Of a DNA stretch of 64,000 nucleotides, positions 13,734 to 22,349 are shown piece after piece; positions within the stretch are counted from its first letter, which is position 1; each line of letters opens with the position of its first letter. The DNA comes from Natrinema sp. CBA1119. Its GTDB lineage: Archaea; Halobacteriota; Halobacteria; Halobacteriales; Natrialbaceae. Location: NCBI RefSeq assembly GCF_002572525.1, contig NZ_PDBS01000001.1, forward strand, positions 1,302,001 to 1,366,000, in the 5' to 3' direction. The translations under genes were made by a program, and so were the position numbers. The notes beneath the pieces are model-generated. The model was not told the DNA's origin. It did no database searches and was given only the letters and a program-made list of their open reading frames with translations.

Positions 13734-15800
13734 TCAGAGGTCTTCGTCCCGGAGTTCGATATCCGCGACGAGCTCGTAGGGATGAGCGTCCTTCCGGATC
13801 CCGTCGAGAAGCGTGAACGCCTGGCCGGGCTCGAGGAAGTGTTCGGTCACCACGCGACCGAGCGGCGTGGGTTCGAAGCCGTCGATGAAGTCGTACTGCA
13901 ACAGCTTGCCGATGGCGTGTTTCGTGGGGACGTCGCCGAGCATCCGGTCGTTAAGTGCCTTCGCTGCCTTGCCGCCGACCGTGACGTTCGCGAGCGTCTC
14001 CTCGACGGCCGCGGCCTCGTCGTAGTGAGTCATCACCGACTCCATCTCGCCTTTGAGGAGTTTGAAGGCGACCTCGTCTTCGCTCATCTCCATCGAATTG
14101 TGGTAGACGGTGTCGGGTTCGACGAGGACGTACACCGTCCCCGTGTCGTGGTAGTCGGGCCGGCCCGCGCGGCCGAGCATCTGGTGGAACTCCTGGACCG
14201 AGAGCCACTCGATGCCCATCGCCAGCGAGTCGAAGATGACCTGCGAGGCGGGGAAGTCGACCCCCGCGGCCAGCGCGGCGGTCGTCACGACCGCCGAGAG
14301 CTCCTGCTCGCCGAACTTGCGTTCGACCGTCTTTCGGCGCTTGTAGTCCAGTCCGGCGTGGTAGGGAGCGGCCGAGTAGTCGAGCTTCCGCGAAATCTCG
14401 TGACAGCGCCGCCGGGAGTTGGTGAAGATAATCGTCTGCCCGCGATACCCCTTCGAGGACTCGGTGTCGAACTCGCGTTTGACGAGTTTGTTCTCGACCC
14501 GCACTTTCTCCTGGCCGTCCGCGAAGGTGACGTGGCGTTCGATCGGGATCGGCCGCTCCTCGAACTCGATGAGCGTCGCCTCGAGCGCTTCGGTGAGCTG
14601 CGTCGGGTTGCCGACAGTCGCCGAGAGGTAGACCCACTGCGCGCCGTCGTACTCCTCGCGGCGCGCCGCCCGCTGCTCGCACGTGTACTTGAGCCGCGAG
14701 ATGAGGCCGTCGAGGCGGTGGCCCCGATCCTCCTCTTTCAGCGTGTGGACCTCGTCGATGACGACGGTCCCGATGTCGCCCATCTCCTTGCCCGTCCGCA
14801 GGGCGTGATCGATCCCCTCGTAGGTGCCGACGATGACATCGGCGTTCGGATCGAACTGGTTGCCGTTGTCGGCGATCCGGCTCGCGCCCACGCGGATGGA
14901 GACGTCGACGAGGTGGCCGTATTCGTCCTGAAAGTCCTCGTACTTCTGATTGGCCAGCGCCACCAGCGGCACGAGAAAGAGCATCGTCCCCTTGCCCTCG
15001 AGGACGCGGTCGATGCCGGTCATTTCGCCGACGAGGGTCTTCCCGGTCGCCGTCGCGGAGACGACGAGCTGGTCCTCGCCATCCAGAAGGCCGTTCTCGA
15101 CCGCGAGGCTCTGGACCGGCAGCAGCGTCTCGAACCGGTCCTCGAGAAGGTTCTGGATACCCGGATGCAGGGTCAACGAGTCCGTCCGAACGGGGTCGAC
15201 CTCCTCGGTCGTCGCCGAGATGGTATCGAACTTCGTCAGATCGGGGTCGAGCTGTCCCTTGAGCAGGTTGACGATCCGCTCCAGGTCCTGTACTTCCAGC
15301 ATGAGGTCTTCGAGACGCTCCTTGGCGGCACCCGAGACCTCGCCGCCGCCCGAAAAGGAAAGCTGGCGCTCGAGTTCCTGTTTCGCACAGTCCGTACAGA
15401 TCCAGTCGTTGTCGTCCTTGACGGCGGTCTCGGTCGTGATCGGCGAGTACCGGCCCGCGCCGGCGCAGTAGCGACAGGTTCTGACGGTCTTGACCTTGTC
15501 CTCGAGTTGGTAGCCCTCGAGCATCTCTCGAAGGTCGCGCCGACCGGCGCTCGAGGTCTGTTCGGAGATGCGGATCCGCTTGGACCGGCGGGCGAGTTCG
15601 ACGAACTCGTCGGGCTGGCGGGGCTCCTCGCTCGAGCCATCTTTGAGTCGGAACTTCGCGGGGCGGGGCCCGGCCGAGGTTTCCGAGAGCCCGAGTTTCG
15701 CGCGGAACAGCCGCTGTCCGTCACGTTCGACGATGACGAGAAAGTCGCCACCGGTTTCGTGACAGAAGATGGTATCGACCTGCTGGACCTGCTTCGACAC
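13734..15800 (-). CDS. DEAD/DEAH-box helicase, DUF5814 type
   Basis: A 688-residue superfamily 2 helicase. An N-terminal domain of about 230 residues contains a zinc ribbon (CRYCAGAG ... CTDC, near 109-139). Helicase motifs follow: motif I SATATGKTLVGEM, motif II VIDEVH, motif III LSAT, motif Ia-like FLVPLVALANQ, and motif VI QMLGRAGRP. The C-terminal ~120 residues resemble the winged-helix part of Ski2/Hel308-like enzymes. Haloarchaeal relatives carry the DUF5814 label; the substrate is not established. GTG is taken as the start (MSKQVQQVD). No neighbours are co-directional within 100 bp. Confidence 0.85.
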   Translation of the reverse strand: MSKQVQQVDTIFCHETGGDFLVIVERDGQRLFRAKLGLSETSAGPRPAKFRLKDGSSEEPRQPDEFVELARRSKRIRISEQTSSAGRRDLREMLEGYQLEDKVKTVRTCRYCAGAGRYSPITTETAVKDDNDWICTDCAKQELERQLSFSGGGEVSGAAKERLEDLMLEVQDLERIVNLLKGQLDPDLTKFDTISATTEEVDPVRTDSLTLHPGIQNLLEDRFETLLPVQSLAVENGLLDGEDQLVVSATATGKTLVGEMTGIDRVLEGKGTMLFLVPLVALANQKYEDFQDEYGHLVDVSIRVGASRIADNGNQFDPNADVIVGTYEGIDHALRTGKEMGDIGTVVIDEVHTLKEEDRGHRLDGLISRLKYTCEQRAARREEYDGAQWVYLSATVGNPTQLTEALEATLIEFEERPIPIERHVTFADGQEKVRVENKLVKREFDTESSKGYRGQTIIFTNSRRRCHEISRKLDYSAAPYHAGLDYKRRKTVERKFGEQELSAVVTTAALAAGVDFPASQVIFDSLAMGIEWLSVQEFHQMLGRAGRPDYHDTGTVYVLVEPDTVYHNSMEMSEDEVAFKLLKGEMESVMTHYDEAAAVEETLANVTVGGKAAKALNDRMLGDVPTKHAIGKLLQYDFIDGFEPTPLGRVVTEHFLEPGQAFTLLDGIRKDAHPYELVADIELRDEDL

Positions 15801-15906
15801 GACAGTGAGTAGTAGCGTGGCGTACTTGAGCGATTCGGACTCGAGCGAGTCGATCCCGGGTCGGCCCGAACGCGCGCCGCCTCGCGGAGTTCGACCGAGC
15901 GCTCGC

Positions 15907-17010
15907 CTAGAAGTCGCCGTTGACGATATCGCTGACTTCCTGCGGGTCGTACAGTTGCTCGTCGATGCTGTAGAGCTGTTCGGCCAACCGCTGAGTGGCG
16001 ACGAGGTTGATGATCGGGCCCTGATAGAACGGGACGGTCTTGTAGACGTTGTCGTTCTGGACGGCCGTCAGTTTCTGCCCGGCGTTGTGACTTTGTATCG
16101 GTTCGAGGAAGTTCTGCTGGAACTCCTCCTCGCTGAGGTATTGCTCGGTGCGAAGCAGGATGTACTCCGGATCGACATCGAGGAGCGTCTCGTAGTCGAT
16201 CGAGCCGCGGGTGTTGTGGAAGTTCTCGACGTCGGAGTTCGCGAGCGCGTCCTCGACTCCGAGGTCCCGCAGGTGTTTGTAACTCGTCGACTCGTCGATG
16301 ATGTAGGGGAGGAAGGAGTCGTCCGCGATCTGCGGGTACAGGACCGCGGCCTCAGGTCGGTCGCTCGAGGGAACGACGTTCTCGAGTTCCGACTTGAACT
16401 CGTCGTGCAGCGTCTCGAACTCGTCGTAGCGTTCCTGTTCCTGGAAGACTTCGGCGAGTTTCTCGAAGGCCTCGTACATCGTGAGGTAGTCGTAGTCCTG
16501 GTGCCACGAGTAGCCCCGAGAGGTGATACTGTTCCCGAAGAACGGCGTCCCCGTCGATTTGATCCGCTCGATGGCGTCGCCGCTCCAGTCGGCCCGTCCC
16601 GTGAGGAAGTTCGGATCCATGACGAGTACGTCCACGTTCTCGGCGAGGTTCATGAACTTCTCGGGGCCGAACTCGTCGTCCCAAAGCGTTTCGATATCGT
16701 CCGGGTCGACGCTCACGTCGGGAATGTCGACGTAATACCCCGTATGTAACCGCCCCGCGATATAGAGGCCGACCGGCGGCTCCTGACCCAGTGCGATCCC
16801 CATGTCGGCCCAATCCGCGGTGCCGGCGGCCCACGTCTGGGGGACCGACTCGAACTCGACGTCGCCGACCGGCGGCATCGATACCGTGTATGCGGTTTCG
16901 CCGTCCGAGGATCCGTCGTCTCCGATGCAGCCCGCCATCGCGCTCACACCTGCGAGCGCACCCCCCGTTTGAAGCACATTCCGTCTCGTCCACGTCCGTT
17001 CGTTGCTCAT
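15907..17010 (-). CDS. Iron/siderophore ABC transporter substrate-binding lipoprotein 1
   Basis: A 367-residue protein with a twin-arginine signal (TRRNVLQTGGALAGVSAMAG) and lipobox AMAGC, so it is probably exported folded and lipid-anchored. The mature part has the two-lobe layout of class III (FepB/BtuF-type) binding proteins. It is a paralogue of the next gene (both have WADMG/YADMGVALGQ, SVDPDD, Y-TYEAFEK). A DtxR-type operator lies 5 bp upstream of the start. It is the last gene of the iron-uptake group. Confidence 0.85.
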   Translation of the reverse strand: MSNERTWTRRNVLQTGGALAGVSAMAGCIGDDGSSDGETAYTVSMPPVGDVEFESVPQTWAAGTADWADMGIALGQEPPVGLYIAGRLHTGYYVDIPDVSVDPDDIETLWDDEFGPEKFMNLAENVDVLVMDPNFLTGRADWSGDAIERIKSTGTPFFGNSITSRGYSWHQDYDYLTMYEAFEKLAEVFQEQERYDEFETLHDEFKSELENVVPSSDRPEAAVLYPQIADDSFLPYIIDESTSYKHLRDLGVEDALANSDVENFHNTRGSIDYETLLDVDPEYILLRTEQYLSEEEFQQNFLEPIQSHNAGQKLTAVQNDNVYKTVPFYQGPIINLVATQRLAEQLYSIDEQLYDPQEVSDIVNGDF

Positions 17011-17014
17011 CGAA

Positions 17015-17032
17015 TTTTAGGTCAGCCTAAAA
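17015..17032. promoter_or_regulatory. DtxR/Idr-type iron operator 1
   Basis: TTTTAGGTCAGCCTAAAA is a perfect dyad of the TTTTAGG-N4-CCTAAAA form, 5 bp upstream of the first binding-protein gene. Halobacterium Idr1/Idr2 (DtxR family) recognise sites of this kind, so the gene is probably repressed when iron is plentiful. Confidence 0.75.
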
Positions 17033-17069
17033 CAGTAAAAGTGTTCCGGAGCCGCCCGACTGATCGGTG

Positions 17070-18176
17070 TCAGGTGTCGCCGGTAACGATATCTGCGACC
17101 GCCTGCCGGTCGAACAGCTTCTCGCCACCAAACTCGTCGGGATAGACTCCCTGGGCCGCCCGCTCGAGCTGGAACAGGTGGATAATCGGTCCCTGGTAAG
17201 TCATGCCGCCGTAGACAACGCGGTCGTTTCGGACCGCCCGGAGTTCGCTCGCAACGCTGTGATCGCGCATGAACGAGACGATCCCCTGCTCGAACTCCGA
17301 CTCGGTGACCGTTCCCTGTTGTCTGATCGCGATGACGTCGGGATCGATCTCGAGCAACGTCTCGTAGTCGACGGTGCCGCTCGCCGCCTGCGCGTCGCCG
17401 ACGCCGCTCGCGGCGAGCGCACCGTCGACCCGAAGATCGGTCCAGTGTTTGGACTGGGTATCGTCCTCGATATGGTAGGGATAGAACGCTTCCGGCTCGG
17501 CCGAGGCGGGGACGAGGACCGCGACTTCGGGCCGCTCGTCGGGCAGTCGGGACCGAACGTCGGCCAGTACATCGTCGTGGAGCCGTTCGAACGCCTCGTA
17601 GCGCTCTCGCTCCTGAAATACCGCCGCCACCTTCTCGAAGGCCTCGTAGAGGGTGTAGCGGGTGTAATCGTGCCAGTCGTAACTGGCCGAGAAAATCGTA
17701 TTGCCGACGAACGGCGCGACGGTCTCGCTGATCTCGTCGACCTCGTCTTGGCTCCAGCCCAGCCGGTTGATCATGAAGTTCGGATCGATGAGGTGAACGT
17801 CGGCCTCGAGCTCGTAGAACACCTCCTTCCCGGTCCCGTCGTCCCAGAGTTCGGTCAGGTCGTCCGGGTCGACCGAGACGCCCGGCAGGTCGTCGTAATA
17901 GTGGGTCCCGTACCGGCTCTGCAGGCCGATTCCGACCAGACCGTCACCCTGCCCGAGCGCAACGCCCATATCCGCGTAATCGCCCGTGTACGGGAGCCAC
18001 CTCTCCGGAACGGAGTCGAACTCGACGGTGCCGACGGGCTCCATCGTGACGGAGTACTCGCCCTCGCCGTCCCCCGACCCCTCCGTGCCGAGACAGCCGG
18101 CGGTCGTCCCGAGTCCGGTGATCGCTGCTCCCGTCTTCAGCAGGCGTCGTCTCGTCCGTTTCGAATCGGTCGTCAT
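17070..18176 (-). CDS. Iron/siderophore ABC transporter substrate-binding lipoprotein 2
   Basis: A 368-residue paralogue of the product of 15907-17010, with Tat signal TRRRLLKTGAAITGLGTTAG and lipobox TTAGC. The two binding proteins share the YADMGVALGQ, DYDW/YDWHDYT and VPYQGPIIHL-like segments. Two binding proteins with one permease/ATPase pair imply that the transporter accepts more than one ligand, probably different iron chelates. It has its own DtxR-type operator 5 bp upstream. Confidence 0.85.
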   Translation of the reverse strand: MTTDSKRTRRRLLKTGAAITGLGTTAGCLGTEGSGDGEGEYSVTMEPVGTVEFDSVPERWLPYTGDYADMGVALGQGDGLVGIGLQSRYGTHYYDDLPGVSVDPDDLTELWDDGTGKEVFYELEADVHLIDPNFMINRLGWSQDEVDEISETVAPFVGNTIFSASYDWHDYTRYTLYEAFEKVAAVFQERERYEAFERLHDDVLADVRSRLPDERPEVAVLVPASAEPEAFYPYHIEDDTQSKHWTDLRVDGALAASGVGDAQAASGTVDYETLLEIDPDVIAIRQQGTVTESEFEQGIVSFMRDHSVASELRAVRNDRVVYGGMTYQGPIIHLFQLERAAQGVYPDEFGGEKLFDRQAVADIVTGDT

Positions 18177-18180
18177 CGGG

Positions 18181-18198
18181 TTTTAGGCTGGCCTAAAA
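18181..18198. promoter_or_regulatory. DtxR/Idr-type iron operator 2
   Basis: TTTTAGGCTGGCCTAAAA is a dyad of the same form as the other two sites. It lies 5 bp upstream of the second binding-protein gene and 27 bp downstream of the ATPase stop. Confidence 0.75.
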
Positions 18199-18224
18199 GT
18201 ACAAAAATATTCCGGATGGCGGCG

Positions 18225-19088
18225 TCAGTCCTGGTTATCCGGGAGCGCGCGCTTCGGCAGCACCTGCAGTTCGGGCTCGTACTCGACGGTGGCCTCGACG
18301 CCGAAGACGTCGGCCAGCAGCTGTTCCGTCACGACCTCTTCGGGCGGCCCCCAGTCGTAGAGTTCGCCGTCGCACATCGCGACCAGATAGTCCGCGAACC
18401 GGGCCGCCTGCGAGATATCGTGGAGGATGACAGCCACGGTGACGCCCTTCTCCTCGTTGAGCTGTCGGATCGTCTCGAGCACCCGGAACTGGTGGTGAAT
18501 GTCCAGAAACGTGGTCGGCTCGTCGAGCAACAGGACGTCGGTGTCCTGTGCCAGCACCATGGCGATCCAGGCCAGTTGCTTCTGGCCGCCGCTCAGTTGG
18601 CCGAGTTCGGACTCCCGGAGGTGGTCGATCCCCGCCAGTTCGATCGCGCGTTCGACCGCCCGGTGATCCTCCTCGGTGACGCCGTCGAAAAAGCCCCGAT
18701 GCGGGTAGCGGCCGTGATAGATGAGGTCCTCGACGGGAATCGAGCCGAGCGAGTCGTTCTCCTGCGAGAGGACCCCTATCTCGCGCGCCAGTTCCTTGCG
18801 ACTGAACGTGTCGAGGTCCTCGCCGTGTATCTGGACGGATCCCGTGTCCGGCTCGAGATGCTTCGAGAGCGCCTTCAGGAGGGTACTCTTCCCGCTGCCG
18901 TTGGGGCCGACGAGCGCGGTCACCGCTTCCTCGGGGATGTCGAGGCGCGCGCAGTCGACGATGGTCTCCTCGCTCGTCGGATAGCTGAGCTCGAGGTCGT
19001 CGCCGACCAGTGCGCTCTCGACCGCAACGCCGTTGTCGTCGGTGATCCGCTCCTGTTCTCGATCCGCGTTCCGCTGTGTGCGTGACAT
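18225..19088 (-). CDS. Iron/siderophore ABC transporter ATPase (FecE/FepC type)
   Basis: A 287-residue ATP-binding subunit. Walker A is GPNGSGKST (about 79-87), followed by a Q loop near VLSQEND, the signature LSGGQKQ, Walker B VLLLDEPTT, and an H loop in VILHDISQ. An extra N-terminal stretch of about 30 residues is charged and non-conserved. The start overlaps the permease stop by one base (TAATG), so both are made from one message. It energises uptake through the permease encoded by 19088-20197. Confidence 0.9.
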   Translation of the reverse strand: MSRTQRNADREQERITDDNGVAVESALVGDDLELSYPTSEETIVDCARLDIPEEAVTALVGPNGSGKSTLLKALSKHLEPDTGSVQIHGEDLDTFSRKELAREIGVLSQENDSLGSIPVEDLIYHGRYPHRGFFDGVTEEDHRAVERAIELAGIDHLRESELGQLSGGQKQLAWIAMVLAQDTDVLLLDEPTTFLDIHHQFRVLETIRQLNEEKGVTVAVILHDISQAARFADYLVAMCDGELYDWGPPEEVVTEQLLADVFGVEATVEYEPELQVLPKRALPDNQD

Positions 19089-20197
19089 TATAGCTCACCC
19101 ATCGATTGCTGTTTCCGCATCAGATAGAGGAAATACGGGCCGCCGATCAGTCCGGTGACGACGCCGACGGGCATCTGGGTCCCGCCCAGCGCGAGCCGCG
19201 CACCGACGTCGGCGGAAACCATCAGTGCGGGCCCGGCGAAGAGACACCCGATCATCAGCCGTCGGTAGTCCCCACCGACCGTGTTCCGGACGATGTGGGG
19301 GACGACGAGGCCGAAGAAGCTGACGATACCGGCGACGGCGATCGCGGCGCTGGCGGCCAGAATCGCGACGGCCGAGAGGCCAAAGCGGACCCGTTCGACG
19401 CGCATCCCGAGCGAGCGAGCGGTGCTCTCACCCAACATGAGGACGTTCAACTGCCGCGCACCGGCGAGCGCGATCGCGATCGCCACGGCCGCCGGCAGGA
19501 TCGCGATCCGTACTTCTTCCCAGCCGGTGCCCGTGAGCGAACCCGTCAACCAGGCGATCGCCGTCTGGACGACGCCCAGATCGTCCGCGAAGAAGAACAG
19601 CCCCTGCTGGAGCGACTGAAAGACCATGTTCACGACGACGCCCGCGAGCACGAGTCGGACGGGGCTCGTCCCGCCCTTCCAGGCGATCGTGTAGACGATC
19701 ACGAACGCGACCGTCCCGCCCAGCGCGGCGATCAGCGGCAGGAACGGTGAGAGACCGCTGAAGACGACCAGCGTCGCCAGCACGGCGAATCCAGCGCCGG
19801 AGCTGACCCCCAGCACGAACGGACTCGCCAGCTCGTTCCGCGTCACGGCCTGGAAGATCGCACCGGAGATCGCGAGCGTCGCGCCCGCGATGATCGCGAC
19901 GAACACCCGCGGCATTCGGAGAGTCCAGACGACGATGCTCGCGGTGCTCATCTCCGGCAGGTCCGTACCGAAGAGGAACGCCGACCAGGCGTGGAGGTTG
20001 AATATCACGCTCGGATTGAACACCGCCTGCCAGGCCTCGAGGAACGTCATCGAATACTCCCCGAAGCTTACCTGCACGAGTCCGGCGACGACGGTGACGA
20101 CCGTGCTCGCCAGACAAAACAGGATGAGCATCCCCGTGACCCATCCCTCCCGCTCTCGGGCGGACCTGTGCCCTTCGACCGACTGCGCTTCTGCCAT
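19088..20197 (-). CDS. Iron/siderophore ABC transporter permease (FecCD family)
   Basis: A 369-residue integral membrane protein with about nine or ten hydrophobic segments. FecCD landmarks are LRMPRVFVAIIAGATLAISGAIFQ near 95-120, LASPFVLGVSSGAGFAVL, and FFGLVVPHIVRNTVG-DYR near the end. It is the first gene of the operon and its start is 3 bp downstream of a DtxR-type dyad. Confidence 0.9.
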   Translation of the reverse strand: MAEAQSVEGHRSAREREGWVTGMLILFCLASTVVTVVAGLVQVSFGEYSMTFLEAWQAVFNPSVIFNLHAWSAFLFGTDLPEMSTASIVVWTLRMPRVFVAIIAGATLAISGAIFQAVTRNELASPFVLGVSSGAGFAVLATLVVFSGLSPFLPLIAALGGTVAFVIVYTIAWKGGTSPVRLVLAGVVVNMVFQSLQQGLFFFADDLGVVQTAIAWLTGSLTGTGWEEVRIAILPAAVAIAIALAGARQLNVLMLGESTARSLGMRVERVRFGLSAVAILAASAAIAVAGIVSFFGLVVPHIVRNTVGGDYRRLMIGCLFAGPALMVSADVGARLALGGTQMPVGVVTGLIGGPYFLYLMRKQQSMGEL

Positions 20198-20200
20198 CGT

Positions 20201-20218
20201 ATTTAGGTGTGCCTAAAA
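20201..20218. promoter_or_regulatory. DtxR/Idr-type iron operator 3
   Basis: ATTTAGGTGTGCCTAAAA matches the TTTTAGG-N4-CCTAAAA dyad except for its first base. It controls the permease-ATPase operon. With the two sites downstream it places the whole uptake group under one iron-responsive repressor. Confidence 0.7.
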
Positions 20219-20320
20219 GACGTTTAGTAGTTGCGGTTGGAGAACGGTATGACACGGCGCTGTCAGCATCCGCAGTCGGGTCGAGTTCTCTCGGCTCGAG
20301 GCGCCCGGCGAACCGGGCCG

Positions 20321-20836
20321 TCACTCGAGCAGGTTTATCTCGTCGTCTCCGTTCGGAACCGCACAGATGAACGCACCCGGCTCGTCGCCCTCGTTACGAT
20401 ACCAGTGGACCGTCCCGGCCGGGATCAGCAGGGAATCGCCGGCTTCGACCTCGTGTTCGTCGTCGCCGTCGACGGCTTCTTCTCGCGGGCGTCGCCCGCT
20501 CGAACGGTCCGCGGAGTCTTGGACGACTTCGTCGTCCAATGGTCGGGAACTCGCCGAGTTCCCTCGACTTTGCTCCGCGCTATCGCCGTCTGCTCGATGC
20601 GCCTTCGGCGCATCGCTGATGCCGACCGTGTACTCGCCCTCGAGGACGTACTGCTCGTGTTCGACGTCGTTGGTGTGTTTCGGCACCTCGGCACCTGGCT
20701 CGAGGACGAACCGCCGAATCGCGAAGTTCGGCGCGCCGTGGTCGTCGTCGATCAGAACGCCCTTCGAGAGCCCGTCGGCCGCGTCGACCGGCTCGTACTC
20801 GATCGCCTCGCCGCGTCTGACCAGTGGCACCGTCAT
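20321..20836 (-). CDS. Cupin-domain protein with an in-frame hairpin-rich insertion
   Basis: A 171-residue protein starting MTVPLVRRGEAIEYEPV. Cupin motif 1 is in HTNDVEHEQYVLEGEYTVGI and motif 2 in EHEVEAGDSLLIPAGTVHWY. Between them lies a 50-residue stretch (SDAPKAHRADG to EEAVDG) that a normal cupin lacks. Its DNA (20468-20617) consists largely of four short perfect hairpins with 3-nt loops. The frame stays open across the insert. Cupins of this kind bind small ligands or metals. Whether the insertion leaves the fold intact is unclear, but it falls at the usual loop between the two motifs. Confidence 0.75.
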   Translation of the reverse strand: MTVPLVRRGEAIEYEPVDAADGLSKGVLIDDDHGAPNFAIRRFVLEPGAEVPKHTNDVEHEQYVLEGEYTVGISDAPKAHRADGDSAEQSRGNSASSRPLDDEVVQDSADRSSGRRPREEAVDGDDEHEVEAGDSLLIPAGTVHWYRNEGDEPGAFICAVPNGDDEINLLE

Positions 20837-20883
20837 GGTCTCGAGTCGGTGGCGGATCCACAAAACGGTCCGGGTCGACAGCG

Positions 20884-21759
20884 TCATGGTTCTCGAGCGG
20901 CCAGCGCGAGGAACGCGATTCCGAAGCAGCCGACCAGCAAGGCGATGTAGGAGAGGATTACGCGCGCGTCGCCCCCGCGCTCGAACCCGAGGAACGCGGC
21001 GCCGACCGCACCGACGAGCGTGCCGACGCCGAAGATGACGAGGACGACGCGTTCGGTCCGGCTCTGTCGGATCGTCCGCTCCGTCTCGCTCGCGGCGGCC
21101 TCAAGAAGCGGTCGGGCCTCCTCATAGACGTCTCGGGGCATTGAGACGTACCCCGGTGCCGTCACCCCTCGCGTTTTAGTTGCGTACGACGGTCGGAGGA
21201 CGACGGTTCCCGTCCCGGGCACGCGGCGGACGCTGATGGCCGCGAGTTCCTCGAGATCGAACGACTGGTCGTTCACGCGAACCGTTCCCACCACGGGATC
21301 GATTTCGCCGCGGGAGTTCACCATCTGCATGCCGATCGACGTCCCGACCGGGACCACCAAGAACAACGCGAGCAAGGCCACCGGAGACACCGCGACCGAG
21401 CCGACGATCACGACCGCGCCAGCGAGGACGCTCACCGCTGCGGGGAGCGGGCGAAGCCGATCGTACCCGGTGCGGTCCACCCACGTCCGTATCGAGGAGC
21501 GGACCGTCTCGTCGTCGACCAGCGGGAGCACGTAAAGCAGCGAGAACGGCCCGCCGATCAGCAAGAGCAAGACGAACAGCGCGAGTCGTCCGTACGCGCC
21601 GTTTACGGCGGAGAGAGCAAGCCCTGCGGCTCCGAGTGCAACCACCAGTAGCGTCATTCCGCCGAAAAAGCCGACCTGAAAATACTGACAGAGACGACCG
21701 AGCGTTGACGCCGACGCGCTACGTGACCACGTGACTGCGTCGGAGTGGTCCGTCATCAC
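20884..21759 (-). CDS. Membrane protein of unknown function with a PH-like middle
   Basis: A 291-residue protein with six hydrophobic segments in three pairs (about 31-55/60-82, 103-125/127-150, 241-262/268-288). Between pairs two and three there is a soluble stretch of about 80 residues, mostly beta (GTVRVNDQSFDLEELAAISVRRVPG), which looks like a small PH/bPH-type domain. This layout is common in haloarchaeal proteins without assigned function. The gene is 47 bp upstream of the cupin gene, on the same strand. Confidence 0.7.
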   Translation of the reverse strand: MMTDHSDAVTWSRSASASTLGRLCQYFQVGFFGGMTLLVVALGAAGLALSAVNGAYGRLALFVLLLLIGGPFSLLYVLPLVDDETVRSSIRTWVDRTGYDRLRPLPAAVSVLAGAVVIVGSVAVSPVALLALFLVVPVGTSIGMQMVNSRGEIDPVVGTVRVNDQSFDLEELAAISVRRVPGTGTVVLRPSYATKTRGVTAPGYVSMPRDVYEEARPLLEAAASETERTIRQSRTERVVLVIFGVGTLVGAVGAAFLGFERGGDARVILSYIALLVGCFGIAFLALAAREP

Positions 21760-21885
21760 TCGTCGTTCGTGTCACTGAAAGATAAAATTGTGGTCGGGCG
21801 GACGAGGAGTTTCGCGTTCGATAACGCCGCCGCTCAGGGGTGATAAAATACTGCAGTCAAGTGCCGATACCAGTTCGAATTCGCC

Positions 21886-22080
21886 TTACAGGCGCTCGAC
21901 GTTCGTCGCGCGCGGGCCCTTGGGGGCCTGCTCGATATCGAACTCGAGTTCCTGTCCTTCCTCAAGGTCCGGGCCGCCGATGTCTTCCATGTGGAAGAAC
22001 ACGTCGTCGTCCGCGTCCTCAGTCTCGATGAATCCGTAGCCGCCAGTGTCGTTGAAGAAATCAACGGTTCCTTTCGCCAT
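21886..22080 (-). CDS. cspA: Cold-shock-domain protein CspA
   Basis: A 64-residue OB-fold nucleic-acid-binding protein. RNP1 is in GGYGFIE and RNP2 in DDVFFHMEDI, and the C-terminus is GPRATNVERL. The length is normal for haloarchaeal CspA proteins. It probably acts as an RNA chaperone in the cytoplasm. The start at 22080 is chosen because the family begins MAKGTVDFFN; upstream codons are not conserved. Confidence 0.93.
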   Translation of the reverse strand: MAKGTVDFFNDTGGYGFIETEDADDDVFFHMEDIGGPDLEEGQELEFDIEQAPKGPRATNVERL

Positions 22081-22349
22081 TGCTTCTAAAGAGAAGCGTC
22101 CGGAAGTGATAAAGGCACCGACTCGTTCCGAACGGCGATGTCGGGGAACAGACCCGTTCGGACCGGTATGGGCGGGTTTAGCGACCACTCACTCGGTCCG
22201 TCTCCTCCGGGCGCTGTACCGAGATACGTCGGTGTCCACCGTCAGTAGTAACGGAGGCGTGTTTGCATGCAGCCGATCGGGACGGCGGTCCCGTTCGGAC
22301 CAGGTTCCGGGAGCCCAATATTGACTTGGGGGCGCGACCATGAACGGGT

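Noticed and set aside
13782-15812. A 676-codon plus-strand frame opposite the helicase gene
   Set aside because: It is the mirror of a GC-rich gene; the minus strand carries complete helicase motifs, and the plus frame has no family features.
17067-19085. A long plus-strand frame opposite the transporter genes
   Set aside because: Antisense shadow of two well-defined transporter genes with codon bias in the wrong positions.
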